The notes under the pieces were generated by a model, which was not told where the DNA came from, did not search any database, and was given only the letters and a program-made list of their open reading frames with translations. Below are positions 35,832-45,188 of a stretch of DNA of 59,379 nucleotides, in pieces; position 1 is the first letter of the stretch; every line of letters begins with the position of its first letter. The translations under genes were made by a program, and so were the position numbers. Origin of the DNA: an uncultured Clostridium sp. (lineage in GTDB: Bacteria; Bacillota; Clostridia; Clostridiales; Clostridiaceae). The stretch is taken from contig NZ_CAKVJA010000012.1 in the NCBI RefSeq assembly GCF_934754925.1, forward strand, positions 1-59,379. Reading direction: 5' to 3'.

Positions 35832-38021
35832 TTAATCAACTTTTCTTAAAGTCCAAATCTTAGCTTGATAGTCTCCAATAAGTTCTCCAATTTCAAGACC
35901 TATATACATAAGTTCATCTCCACCAAATACTTCTTCAGTTTCAATTACTTCATATAATGAATTCTCATCTAAAGCTTTTAACTTCAATCTCTTTGGTAAT
36001 ACATTTGCTTCTGCATATTTCTTAACATAACTTACTACAAGATTGTTACTGTCCTTAGATATATTCATCCAAGCTGCTTCATTACTATCAAATGAAGTTT
36101 TCAATCTATATAAATCCCCGAATTGAATAATTCTTCTAATATTTTTATAAAACTCAACTTGCTTTTTAACTTCTTCTTTTTCTTCTGCATTCATTTTAGT
36201 TATATCTAATTCATAACCAAAACTTCCAGCCATTGCTACTACACCCCTTGTATGAAGCGGTGTTATTCTATGAACTTGGTGATTAGGAACTGCAGAAACA
36301 TGACTTCCCATTGTACTAGCTGGATATACTAATGAAGTTCCTTCTTGAATTTTCAATCTTTCTATGGCATCAGTATCATCACTTGTCCAAGTTTGTGGCA
36401 TATAATACAACATTCCGCCATCAAATCTTCCACCTCCGCCTGAGCAACTTTCAAATAAAATATTTGGAAAATTAGTAGTTATATTTTCTAATATTTTATA
36501 TAAACCTAACATATATCTATGGGCAACTTCTTTTTGTTTTTTAGCTGGCCACGCTGGTGAACCTATTTCTGTCATATTTCTATTCATATCCCATTTAACA
36601 TATGATATAGGTGCTGACTTTAATACATTAGTAAGCATTTCAATTACAGCATTACAAACTTCATCTCTAGATAAATCTAATATAAGTTGCTTTCTTGCTT
36701 CAGATCTCACTCTTCCATCAATATGAATACACCAATCTGGATGTTCCTCATATAACTTACTCTTTGGAGAAATCATTTCTGGTTCAAACCATAATCCAAA
36801 CTGCATTCCCATTTTATTTATATCTGTGACTAATGAATTTAAACCACCCTTAAGTTTTTCTTCATTTACGAACCAATCTCCAAGTGAACAATCGTCATTA
36901 TTTCTTTCACCAAACCAACCATCATCTAAAACAAATAACTCTATTCCAAGATTACTAGATTCTTTAGCAATACTCTTAATTTTTTCATTATTAAAATCAA
37001 AATATGTTGCTTCCCAGTTATTTATAAGTATTGGTCTTTCTTTATCCCTATAGGTTCCCCTACATAATCTTTCTCTATATAAATCATGATAAATATGAGA
37101 CATTCCAGTTAATCCATTAGGTGAATATACCATAACAGCTTCAGGTGTTTGGAACTCTTGCCCCGACTCTAAATTCCAAGTAAAATCAAATGGATTTATT
37201 CCAATTTGCGCCCTTGCATTACTATGCATATCAACTTCAACATTTGCTAAAAAATTCCCACTATATATTAAATTAAATCCATAAACCTCACCTTTGTCTT
37301 CTGTTGCATCTTGACTTACTAATGCTATAAATGGATTCTGAGCATGACTACTTGCACCTCTTCTACTTTCTATAGCTTGTACTCCATTTCTTAATGGTGT
37401 TCTAATTATATGTCTTTCTCTAGCCCAAGAACCAGATAATTGAATTAAGTCAAACTCACTATGTCTAAAATCAACATTTGTACTTAAAGCTCTTAATACG
37501 TCTACTTCTTTATCACTATCATTTATGATTTTACAACTTCTTGTTATAGCATCATAATTTTCAAATACAGTATACGATAATATTACTCTTAACCCTGCTA
37601 ATTTATCCTTTAAAGTTATTTCTAAAGTTTCTGCCTCTTCTTTATTTTCAATATAAGTTGCGGGTAATCCTTTAAGTCCTTTCTTTCCATTATATATTTC
37701 ATGACTATGATACCTAAAGTCTGTTACCGTTGTTCCATTTTCTAATTTTATTTGAATTGCCGGTGAACGTAAATCTGTATTTCCATAGCTTGGATACTCC
37801 TGTGGTATTACTTCTAAATGAAGTGAATCTATGTTATCTAAATCAGCTAAGAAACTTCCACAAGGTCTTTTCTTAACTACATAATCTATCTTATTGGAAT
37901 TAATCTTTTTCCCCCAATATAAATTAATCAAATGACCAGTCTCTAAAATTCTCATTACATAACTTGTTTTCTTTGACTTAATATGAAATAATCCATTTTC
38001 TTTATTAAATAAAATTCCCAT
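35832..38021 (-). CDS. GH36 alpha-galactosidase
   Basis: The 729-residue enzyme has the full GH36 layout: an N-terminal beta-supersandwich, a TIM barrel with LFVLDDGWFGER and YVKWDMNRN (nucleophile Asp478), acid/base Asp548 in TSDDTDAIERL, and a C-terminal beta domain. Residue numbers coincide with Geobacillus AgaA (D478/D548). No signal peptide, so it acts inside the cell on melibiose, raffinose or galactomannan fragments. Its former importer appears to be the broken permease just downstream. A cre-like site lies in front of it. The ATG follows GGGAGGATAAT. Confidence 0.95.
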   Translation of the reverse strand: MGILFNKENGLFHIKSKKTSYVMRILETGHLINLYWGKKINSNKIDYVVKKRPCGSFLADLDNIDSLHLEVIPQEYPSYGNTDLRSPAIQIKLENGTTVTDFRYHSHEIYNGKKGLKGLPATYIENKEEAETLEITLKDKLAGLRVILSYTVFENYDAITRSCKIINDSDKEVDVLRALSTNVDFRHSEFDLIQLSGSWARERHIIRTPLRNGVQAIESRRGASSHAQNPFIALVSQDATEDKGEVYGFNLIYSGNFLANVEVDMHSNARAQIGINPFDFTWNLESGQEFQTPEAVMVYSPNGLTGMSHIYHDLYRERLCRGTYRDKERPILINNWEATYFDFNNEKIKSIAKESSNLGIELFVLDDGWFGERNNDDCSLGDWFVNEEKLKGGLNSLVTDINKMGMQFGLWFEPEMISPKSKLYEEHPDWCIHIDGRVRSEARKQLILDLSRDEVCNAVIEMLTNVLKSAPISYVKWDMNRNMTEIGSPAWPAKKQKEVAHRYMLGLYKILENITTNFPNILFESCSGGGGRFDGGMLYYMPQTWTSDDTDAIERLKIQEGTSLVYPASTMGSHVSAVPNHQVHRITPLHTRGVVAMAGSFGYELDITKMNAEEKEEVKKQVEFYKNIRRIIQFGDLYRLKTSFDSNEAAWMNISKDSNNLVVSYVKKYAEANVLPKRLKLKALDENSLYEVIETEEVFGGDELMYIGLEIGELIGDYQAKIWTLRKVD

Positions 38022-38051
38022 ATTATCCTCCCAATATATATTTTCCTATTT

Positions 38052-38065
38052 AAATAACGTTTTCA
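38052..38065 (-). promoter_or_regulatory. candidate cre site before the alpha-galactosidase gene
   Basis: The minus strand reads TGAAAACGTTATTT, matching 12 of 14 positions of TGWAANCGNTNWCA, about 35 bp upstream of the start codon. A second dyad, ATAACGTTAT, follows nearby at about 38081-38090. Confidence 0.5.
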
Positions 38066-38264
38066 CAATGTAATATTATTATAACGTTATATTTATATAA
38101 TAACTATGACTATTTGTTATTAATACATGTCTAAATGTTATATAATGAAAAAAGATAACACACAAATTATCTCATAAGTAAATTTATGTATTATCTCACT
38201 TAAATATAAATTATATTATTTTTCTTTTAAATTATACCTAATAATATTATACAAATTCTATACT
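38066..38264. other. upstream region of the alpha-galactosidase gene
   Basis: AT-rich non-coding DNA between the alpha-galactosidase and nitroreductase genes. The region near 38140 contains TATAAT-like sequences. I found no gene or strong hairpin. Confidence 0.4.
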
Positions 38265-38810
38265 TTATCTAATAATTAAACTTCTACCTGGAATTCTCTT
38301 AGGTTCAATACCTTCTTTTGCAGGATATCCTATAGCTGCACATCCAATTACATCAAATCCTGATGGTATATGACACCTATCAAGCACTCTTCTTACTAAA
38401 GGTGAATTACAAGTATCTCCTAATTGATTTATCCAACAAGATCCTAATCCTAAAGAAGTTGCTGCTAAAAATATATTTTCTAGACCCGCTGAACCATCTG
38501 TATAAAAATACTTATAATCCTTATTTGCTGTAACTATTATAAGAGTAGGTGCATTATAATAAAAATTATAATCTTCATTTGAGCCTCTTGCATCTCCTCT
38601 TTCTTTAAATACCCTTTTCACCTCTTTATTTAATTCCTGTAAAATCTCCTTATTTTGAATGGCTGTATAATAACAACCCTGCTTATTCATGCCACTTGGA
38701 CCACATAATGCACATTCTATTATTTCATTTAAAATATCGGTACCTATTTGTTCATCCTTATAAGCTCTACAACTTCTTCGTGATTTAATATTTTTAATAA
38801 CTTCATTCAT
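38265..38810 (-). CDS. nitroreductase-family flavoprotein
   Basis: A 181-residue FMN enzyme with the family blocks SRRSCRAYKDEQI (FMN phosphate contact), GPSGMNKQG, and GLGSCWINQLGD, and a late GYPAKE. It should be a cytosolic homodimer reducing nitro-compounds or quinones with NAD(P)H. The physiological substrate is unknown. TTGGAGGAAATTTAG precedes the ATG. It seems monocistronic. Confidence 0.88.
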   Translation of the reverse strand: MNEVIKNIKSRRSCRAYKDEQIGTDILNEIIECALCGPSGMNKQGCYYTAIQNKEILQELNKEVKRVFKERGDARGSNEDYNFYYNAPTLIIVTANKDYKYFYTDGSAGLENIFLAATSLGLGSCWINQLGDTCNSPLVRRVLDRCHIPSGFDVIGCAAIGYPAKEGIEPKRIPGRSLIIR

Positions 38811-38948
38811 CTAAATTTCCTCCAAAATTTACTTTCTATATAATTTATATAAATAAAAAAACACTATTATTCTTAAATAAAAATTCTATATTTCACTGTT
38901 TGATTATTCTATCTTTTGTAACATTAAATTATAAAGTAAATTTTTCAT

Positions 38949-39965
38949 CTAACTCAGCAATTCTATTATTTTATTTTCATTTTCACTTACCCACTTACAC
39001 AACGTAATTGCCTTAATAATTTGTTCCTTAAGTATTTCCGTTGCCGTCATAAAACTATTGCTAATACCTTCATTATATCTAACAAGAAAATGTACAATTA
39101 CATCTAATCTTCTAAGCATAATAAGACTTGGAACTACTTTTATTTCATCTATTGTTAAATTGATATTATTTTTATATCCATCAATAAATCTTTTTATACA
39201 ACTTAATTTAAACTCATCATTATTTCTATTTGCAATAGCTTCTGATAAGCATATAGCTAAATCCATAGCTCTTAAATCTCTAGCAACAAATTCAAAATCT
39301 AATACTGCTGAAATATTATTATTCTCATCCTCTAATACGTTAGAAGCATTAATATCACCATGAATTAATTGATGTGGTAAATTCCTTAAATGTGGTATAC
39401 ATTCCTTAAATCTTATAAAATATCTACTTAAATCAACTAATTTATTTTTTTCCTCACTAAACTCCTTAGGTGGATTAAGACAAAATTCTATAACTTTCTT
39501 TAATGGACATTTAGGATAAGACTTTTCCAACTCATAGCATGGAAAATATATAGGTTTCTCTTTAATATTAACTTCACCTAACTCTCTTGTTATTTCACCA
39601 ACAACACTTCCTAAATTATAAAATTGCTCTATATTTTCTAATATAGGATTATTTCCTTTAATCATTTTGGTCATTGATACTAATTTACCGTCAGAACTTA
39701 CACCTATTGTACTCCCATTTAAACTCATTTTAGGCTTAGGTATATTGAAAGTTAAGCTTCTCTCACCTAAAGCTTTTAAAACTGCATGTTCATAATTAAC
39801 TTTTTTATTATCATTATGACTCTCATATATTCTTAAAATAAATTCTTCATTATCTACAACTAAAAATTTAGTGGTATTATTCATACCACTAGATCCACTT
39901 TTTACATAATAATTATTACTTTCAAAGTATTGCTTAACTATATTATCAATATATAATCTCTCCAT
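38949..39965 (-). CDS. aminoglycoside phosphotransferase-fold (APH) kinase
   Basis: The 338-residue protein shows an APH/choline kinase fold: the N-lobe nucleotide site (EFILRIYES), the catalytic loop LIHGDINASNVL and the metal-binding LDFEFVARDLRAMDLA. Members phosphorylate small molecules such as homoserine, choline, sugars or antibiotics. Nothing in the sequence points to a resistance enzyme. It follows the Dabb gene by 16-25 bp on the same strand, so the two are probably one transcript. Confidence 0.85.
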   Translation of the reverse strand: MERLYIDNIVKQYFESNNYYVKSGSSGMNNTTKFLVVDNEEFILRIYESHNDNKKVNYEHAVLKALGERSLTFNIPKPKMSLNGSTIGVSSDGKLVSMTKMIKGNNPILENIEQFYNLGSVVGEITRELGEVNIKEKPIYFPCYELEKSYPKCPLKKVIEFCLNPPKEFSEEKNKLVDLSRYFIRFKECIPHLRNLPHQLIHGDINASNVLEDENNNISAVLDFEFVARDLRAMDLAICLSEAIANRNNDEFKLSCIKRFIDGYKNNINLTIDEIKVVPSLIMLRRLDVIVHFLVRYNEGISNSFMTATEILKEQIIKAITLCKWVSENENKIIELLS

Positions 39966-39990
39966 TTAACTCTCCCTTGTATATATTATA

Positions 39991-40281
39991 CTATACCTCA
40001 TAATCCATACACATTCTATTACATGTAACACTTCTAACAAATGTTGCTACTTTAACATGCTCTTCATGCACTTGATAATTATTTAATGCTTCCACACTTT
40101 CAAAAGTACTATTTAACATTATTTCAGCATTACTTCCTGCTACTGGTTTAGTTATAACTTCAATTTCAATAATTCCTGATATTTTATCTTTTAATGCTTC
40201 AAGACCATTTTTTATTTTTAGCTTATCCTCTTCACTACCTTTACCTTCTTGAAAATTCCATAAAATAATATGTTTAATCAT
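39991..40281 (-). CDS. Dabb-family (stress-responsive alpha/beta barrel) protein
   Basis: About 96 residues from the ATG at 40281, with GGGAG 9 bases upstream; an ATG at 40290 overlaps that site. It begins MIKHIILWNF and contains NAEIMLNSTFESVEALNNYQVHEEHVKVATFV, the dimeric ferredoxin-like Dabb pattern. The function of bacterial members is mostly unknown. It is followed closely by the APH-fold kinase gene. Confidence 0.85.
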   Translation of the reverse strand: MIKHIILWNFQEGKGSEEDKLKIKNGLEALKDKISGIIEIEVITKPVAGSNAEIMLNSTFESVEALNNYQVHEEHVKVATFVRSVTCNRMCMDYEV

Positions 40282-40378
40282 GTTATACATCTCCCTTTAA
40301 ATTAATTTATACTTTAATTATATCAAATATTTAATAGCTTTCTTTTATTCCATATATTTTTAATATAAAAACATACTC

Positions 40379-41176
40379 TTATATATTTAAAACTTCATTC
40401 ATACTGCCACTTCTAAACCCTTCTAAATCTATAGTTATATAGGTAAAACCTATTTTTTTAAACTCTTCTATAATCTCTTTAGATATAGTTATAATTTTAT
40501 GAATTTCATCATTAGGTACTTCTATTTTTGCAAGGTTATCATAATATCTTACTCTAAATTGTTTAAATCCCTTACTAAATAAAACCTCTTCAGCTAGTTC
40601 AACCTTTTTTAATTTCTCCTTAGTAATTATAGAACCATATGGTATTCTTGACGCTAAACATGCCATAGATGGCTTGTTCCAAACCTTTAACCCCATTTCC
40701 TTACATAACTCTCTTATTTCACTTTTAGTAAGATTAGCTTCCTTTAATGGACTAATTATTCCAAGCTCCTTTATAGCCCTCATCCCTGGTCTATAATCTG
40801 AATCATCATCAACATTACTTCCATCTAATACTACATCATAACCTTCACTCTTTGCTATTTCCTTTATTTTTGTAAATATTGACTTCTTACAAAAATAGCA
40901 CCTTTCCTTGTTATTTAATACAAACTCTGGAATACTATATTCATCTGCTTCTATTAAGATATGTTTTGCTTCTATTGATTTACAAAAATTTACACTCTCA
41001 TTTTTTTCCCTTTCTGGATTCATTGATGATAATGCTGTAACTGCTAATACATTATCTCCTAATACCTTCTTAGCTACACTTAATAAAAAAGTACTATCTA
41101 CTCCTCCTGAAAATCCTATACATACCTTCCCCTTATCTTTCAAAAACTTAACTAACTTGTTATATTTATCACTCAT
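40379..41176 (-). CDS. larE: LarE-family sacrificial sulfur transferase
   Basis: The 265-residue ATP-pyrophosphatase has the P-loop SGGVDS (23-28) and the block SMACLASRIPYG with Cys173, which matches the sacrificial Cys176 of Lactobacillus LarE. LarE adenylates and then sulfurises the nickel-pincer cofactor precursor for lactate racemase-type enzymes. LarA, LarB and LarC genes are not in this window, so either they lie elsewhere or this copy serves another sulfur transfer. AAGGAGAAGTT precedes the ATG. Confidence 0.9.
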   Translation of the reverse strand: MSDKYNKLVKFLKDKGKVCIGFSGGVDSTFLLSVAKKVLGDNVLAVTALSSMNPEREKNESVNFCKSIEAKHILIEADEYSIPEFVLNNKERCYFCKKSIFTKIKEIAKSEGYDVVLDGSNVDDDSDYRPGMRAIKELGIISPLKEANLTKSEIRELCKEMGLKVWNKPSMACLASRIPYGSIITKEKLKKVELAEEVLFSKGFKQFRVRYYDNLAKIEVPNDEIHKIITISKEIIEEFKKIGFTYITIDLEGFRSGSMNEVLNI

Positions 41177-41259
41177 AACTTCTCCTTAATAAATAAATTT
41201 ATTTTATACCACTTTTATTTTACATATATAGCAATTAATAATCTATTATTTTCCAAACA

Positions 41260-41295
41260 AAAAAAGATTTTTGTAATATAACAAAAATCTTTTTT
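41260..41295 (-). terminator. terminator of the DUF5661 gene
   Basis: A perfect 15-bp stem (AAAAAAGATTTTTGT with ACAAAAATCTTTTTT) lies just after the stop codon, with T-rich exit. Confidence 0.85.
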
Positions 41296-41307
41296 CTTAA
41301 TATGCAA

Positions 41308-41628
41308 TTACATTTTTGTTTTCCAATATGCATCTGCTTCTGATTCAAGTTTTTTAAGCCTAGTATAATAATCCGGGAACTCTAAAAGATGTGCATATGC
41401 AATTTTCCCTGTTAATATTGGATCATTGTTAGTCACATTAGTCTTAGAAAACTTAGTACCATGCTCAAGTTCAACATTTACCCCCATAGTAAATTGATTT
41501 AAATCAAATTTTTCCTTAGTAAAATCAATTCCTATATCCTTTGCTATCTTTGCGGCTTCTTCAGTACTAAAAGATATCCTATTACTTTCACCTCTTAATT
41601 TTACTATATACCATTGATTAAACTTCAT
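41308..41628 (-). CDS. DUF5661-like small protein
   Basis: A 106-residue cytosolic protein with FSTEEAAKIAKDIGID, FDLNQFTMGVNVELEHG, and TNVTNNDPILTGKIAYAHLLEFPDYYTRL. This is the DUF5661 pattern as I recall it. Function unknown; conserved His, Asp and Glu residues suggest a possible metal or ligand site. The ribosome site is weak (TTAGAG). Confidence 0.75.
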   Translation of the reverse strand: MKFNQWYIVKLRGESNRISFSTEEAAKIAKDIGIDFTKEKFDLNQFTMGVNVELEHGTKFSKTNVTNNDPILTGKIAYAHLLEFPDYYTRLKKLESEADAYWKTKM

Positions 41629-41722
41629 TTTTAAACTCTAAACTTTATTAATTATATACCATATTATGCACTTATATATATAATTGTATCAAATCCTTTA
41701 GACCAATTAAAATTAAACTAAA

Positions 41723-41760
41723 ATAAGACCATTATAAAATTTCTCTTATAATGGTCTTAT
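41723..41760 (-). terminator. terminator of the starch operon
   Basis: A perfect 15-bp stem (ATAAGACCATTATAA with TTATAATGGTCTTAT), with T-rich exit on the minus strand, ends the three-gene amylase operon. Confidence 0.9.
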
Positions 41761-41771
41761 CTTTATTTATA

Positions 41772-44700
41772 TTATTCAGTTACCTTAACTTCTATTGATT
41801 CTGATAAATAATTTCCATCCTCATCTATAACGTCTACCCAAATTACATATGTGTCTGCAATTTCTGGAGTCCAGCTTGTTATATTAGAAGTTTCAAAATC
41901 ATGTAGTGTTGTCCATGTATTTTCAAAATCATGAACTGCTACTCTATACTTAATATTATTTGCTCCTAAAGCTATAGTTGTTATATCAACTGTTTCTCCA
42001 ACTTTAATATCTTCTTTACTTAATGTTACTCCACTAACTTTTAATTTACTTTCTACAACAAAGTTTTTTCCACTCATTCTTACATTTCCAGCTGAATCTC
42101 TAACTTCTACTCTAACTGAATAAGTTCCTGCTTCAGTTGGTGTCCATACCACTGAATTTTCACTTGAATATTCCTTTATAACCACGTATTCAGAATCTTT
42201 TTCATAATAGAACTTATAACTTAAATTTCCTATACCACCTGTTGCTTCAGCAGATAATACAACCTCTTCAGATACTACACATGAGTCTTTATCAATCTTA
42301 ATTTGGCTTAAAGTTATATCACTAACTCTTTCCGATACAACAAATTCTATAGTTTTATATTCAGTAGCATCTTCTGAATCTTTAACTATTACCTTAACTT
42401 CATAAGTTCCAGCTACTGTTGGAGTCCATTTTACAGAATTACTACTGCTAAAATTACTAATAACTTTTTCATTTCCAGTAGATATATTTTTAGCTACAAA
42501 CTTATATTGTAATGCTCCAGCTCCTCCATTTGCATCTGCAGTTAAAGTTATTGTAGTATCTGCAATTTGTGGAGATGTCTTATTTGTTGTAAATGAATTT
42601 ATTTCTATAGGCTCCGTAGGAATAATCTCTTCTTCTAATGTCCATCTTCCATCTGCATAAGTTCCTATATTACCTGCTGGTAATACAAATCCTGGTTGTT
42701 GAGCTGCTGGTATTTGATTATTTCCATTGTTGAATATTACTTGAGTATTGTCTCCCCATCCTTCTGGTAATGTATAACTATATACTCCATTACCTTCATT
42801 TGTCATTGCTGCTCCTGGCCATGCAGCTAGTTCTTTTACTGTGCTTCCACTTTCATCATATACATAAATATTTGCAGATGACCATCCACTTGGTAACTTA
42901 ATCTTTGCAACTGATGTAGTTACAATTGGTTTAGCAACTTTTTTATATGTGTAAGTTTTTGTTACTGTCTTTCCTTCTGAATTTTCACCTACTAATGTTA
43001 ACTTAACAGTTTCTCCAACAGCTATATCTGAACCTAAAGTTATAGATTGTCCATTAGTATAAGTTTTTGCTGCTCCTCCATTTATTGAATAAGTTGCTTT
43101 AGCTGTATTTTCAGCATTTAATGTTACTTGTAATGAATTAATAAATTCAGTTCCTGATACTACTGAACTAGAAACTACTGGTTCCTTAACTACTACCCCT
43201 GCGTTCTTCCAAGTACCATTTTCATAAATCATTGTGCTACCTGTTGGTAATACAAAACCTGGCTCTTGAGCTGCTGGTATTTGATTATTTCCATTGTTGA
43301 ATATTACTTGAGTATTGTCTCCCCATCCTTCTGGTAATGTATAACTATATACTCCATTACCTTCATTTGTCATTGCTGCTCCTGGCCATGCAGCTAGTTC
43401 TTTTACTGTGCTTCCACTTTCATCATATACATAAATATTTGCAGATGACCATCCACTTGGTAACTTAATTTTTGCAGTAGCATTTAATACTTTATCTACT
43501 TTTTCATACTTATAAGTTGCAGTTGTACTCTTTCCTTCTTCATCATTACCAACTAAAGTTAATGTGATAATGTCCCCAATCTTTGCATCTTTACCTAAAG
43601 TTATAGATTGTCCATTAGTGTAAGTTTTTGCTGCTCCACCATCTATTGAATAAGTTGCTTTAGTTGTATTTTGAGCAGTTAATGTTACATTTATAGAATC
43701 AACAAACTTTGTTCCTGTTTCAACTGAACTTGAAACTGTTGGTTCTTTAACAACATCTTTTAAAATTATTGTTGCAATAGTTCTGTTACCAATATTACCA
43801 GTTAATTTACCGTTAGATACTGTAAATGTATTTCCTGATACTGTATCTTTGTATTGTCCATTTGGTAATTTAGTATCACAGTTAACATTTGTTGAACCTC
43901 CAACGTTAACTATCATTACACCACTAGTTCCTCTTTCAGTAATAAATAAATTATTACCTTGAGTTCTAACATATTCATTTTCTCCTGCCATTGCATTTCT
44001 AAAATTATTAGCAGCAACTACTATAGGATCTTTCCACATATTGTCTCCAGCACTACCTATACTTCCTGCTAAATATCCACCTGCTGTTCTATTAAAGAAT
44101 AAAGGAGTTGAATCTGCTCTACCTGCAATTATTGCCCATCCTAATTTTATTTGTTCATTAGTTAAAGCAACAGTTTCCTTATGATCATTTGCATAAGTAT
44201 CATGTGATTCTACCCATGTTACTAAATTAGAAGGATTAGCACTTATAGGATAAGTTTTTGCATTATTTACATTTGCACTTCCATGATATCCAACAGCACT
44301 TCTTACAGAACCACCATACCAATCAACTGTAGTTGCCATATATTGATGATATCCAGTAATATTATCTGCTCCACCTTGTAATACTTCACCATAGATAAAT
44401 AAATCGTCTCTATCTAAAGAACCTAAAACTCTTGGCCAGAAATCACTTCCTGCTGGATCACTTGGTAATTCAATATGCTTAGCAGCATCAAATCTAAATC
44501 CATCTGCTCCACAAGCAATAGCATCATTTAAAAAGTCGATAATCATATCTTGTAATTGCCTATTTGCTGTATTTAAATCAGGAAGACCAATTCCCCATTG
44601 AGTTACTTGCCATCTATTATTCCAGTCATCTACCCCTCTATGATCATGCCAAAAACTTTCATTATTTTTTATAGAAGGATCAACACTGTTATGTGGATAA

Positions 44701-45140
44701 TAAGCATCAGCTCCGTCACCTCTATTACCAGTATGATTTGCAACAACGTCAACAATTATATCAATATCATATTTTTCTGCTTCTTCACACATACTCTTAA
44801 ATTGATCTCTACTACCTAATTGAGTATTACCAATTTTAAAGTTAATTGGTTGATATAATATCCACCATTTAGAATTATCAGTATAAGGATCTTTATTAGC
44901 TTGAATCGGTGATGTTTGAACAGCCTTATATCCAGCAGCTTTAATTTCAGGTAACCTTGATTTTATTGTATCAAAAGACCAATTCCATGCATGTAAAATT
45001 GCTCCATCATCTATTTCGTTAACTGAAGCTTTTTTACTCGCTGCATTAACTGTTAATAATCCAGTGACATTATTAAATACTAAGCTTAAAGCTAATGTAG
45101 ATGCTGTTAAAAGGCTAATAATTTTATTTCTATTTTTCAT
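41772..45140 (-). CDS. secreted multi-domain alpha-amylase (GH13, AmyE-like) with two CBM26
   Basis: The 1122-residue protein starts with a signal peptide (cleavage near VNA, residue 33). The GH13 catalytic part (about 42-460) is close in pattern to B. subtilis AmyE (ILHAWNWSFDTIK), with nucleophile Asp218 (GFRFDAAKHIE), acid Glu252 (GEVLQ) and Asp314 (ESHDTY). Chitobiase-like modules (about 467-551 and 655-738) alternate with CBM26 starch-binding modules (about 553-640 and 742-830), and three Ig-like modules end the protein. The CBM26 copies are nearly identical in DNA. It is the last gene of the operon, 48 bp after the binding-protein gene. No LPXTG or dockerin is present. Confidence 0.95.
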   Translation of the reverse strand: MKNRNKIISLLTASTLALSLVFNNVTGLLTVNAASKKASVNEIDDGAILHAWNWSFDTIKSRLPEIKAAGYKAVQTSPIQANKDPYTDNSKWWILYQPINFKIGNTQLGSRDQFKSMCEEAEKYDIDIIVDVVANHTGNRGDGADAYYPHNSVDPSIKNNESFWHDHRGVDDWNNRWQVTQWGIGLPDLNTANRQLQDMIIDFLNDAIACGADGFRFDAAKHIELPSDPAGSDFWPRVLGSLDRDDLFIYGEVLQGGADNITGYHQYMATTVDWYGGSVRSAVGYHGSANVNNAKTYPISANPSNLVTWVESHDTYANDHKETVALTNEQIKLGWAIIAGRADSTPLFFNRTAGGYLAGSIGSAGDNMWKDPIVVAANNFRNAMAGENEYVRTQGNNLFITERGTSGVMIVNVGGSTNVNCDTKLPNGQYKDTVSGNTFTVSNGKLTGNIGNRTIATIILKDVVKEPTVSSSVETGTKFVDSINVTLTAQNTTKATYSIDGGAAKTYTNGQSITLGKDAKIGDIITLTLVGNDEEGKSTTATYKYEKVDKVLNATAKIKLPSGWSSANIYVYDESGSTVKELAAWPGAAMTNEGNGVYSYTLPEGWGDNTQVIFNNGNNQIPAAQEPGFVLPTGSTMIYENGTWKNAGVVVKEPVVSSSVVSGTEFINSLQVTLNAENTAKATYSINGGAAKTYTNGQSITLGSDIAVGETVKLTLVGENSEGKTVTKTYTYKKVAKPIVTTSVAKIKLPSGWSSANIYVYDESGSTVKELAAWPGAAMTNEGNGVYSYTLPEGWGDNTQVIFNNGNNQIPAAQQPGFVLPAGNIGTYADGRWTLEEEIIPTEPIEINSFTTNKTSPQIADTTITLTADANGGAGALQYKFVAKNISTGNEKVISNFSSSNSVKWTPTVAGTYEVKVIVKDSEDATEYKTIEFVVSERVSDITLSQIKIDKDSCVVSEEVVLSAEATGGIGNLSYKFYYEKDSEYVVIKEYSSENSVVWTPTEAGTYSVRVEVRDSAGNVRMSGKNFVVESKLKVSGVTLSKEDIKVGETVDITTIALGANNIKYRVAVHDFENTWTTLHDFETSNITSWTPEIADTYVIWVDVIDEDGNYLSESIEVKVTE
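42699..42902 (-). repeat. 204-bp direct repeat, copy in second CBM26
   Basis: This block is, by eye, identical to 43266-43469 (offset 567 bp). It encodes the SGWSSANIYVYDES to NNQIPAAQ part of the CBM26 module. Confidence 0.9.
43266..43469 (-). repeat. 204-bp direct repeat, copy in first CBM26
   Basis: Partner of the block at 42699-42902. The flanking chitobiase-like modules have diverged, so the identity points to recent duplication or gene conversion limited to the CBM26 region. Confidence 0.9.
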
Positions 45141-45188
45141 TTTTTTCCCCCCATATTTTATATTCCCAATACATAATAATTATTTATC

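Noticed and set aside
38949..39965. Aminoglycoside resistance gene
   Set aside because: Only the general APH fold is seen, with no mobile element and an apparent operon with a Dabb protein. A small-molecule kinase is more likely.
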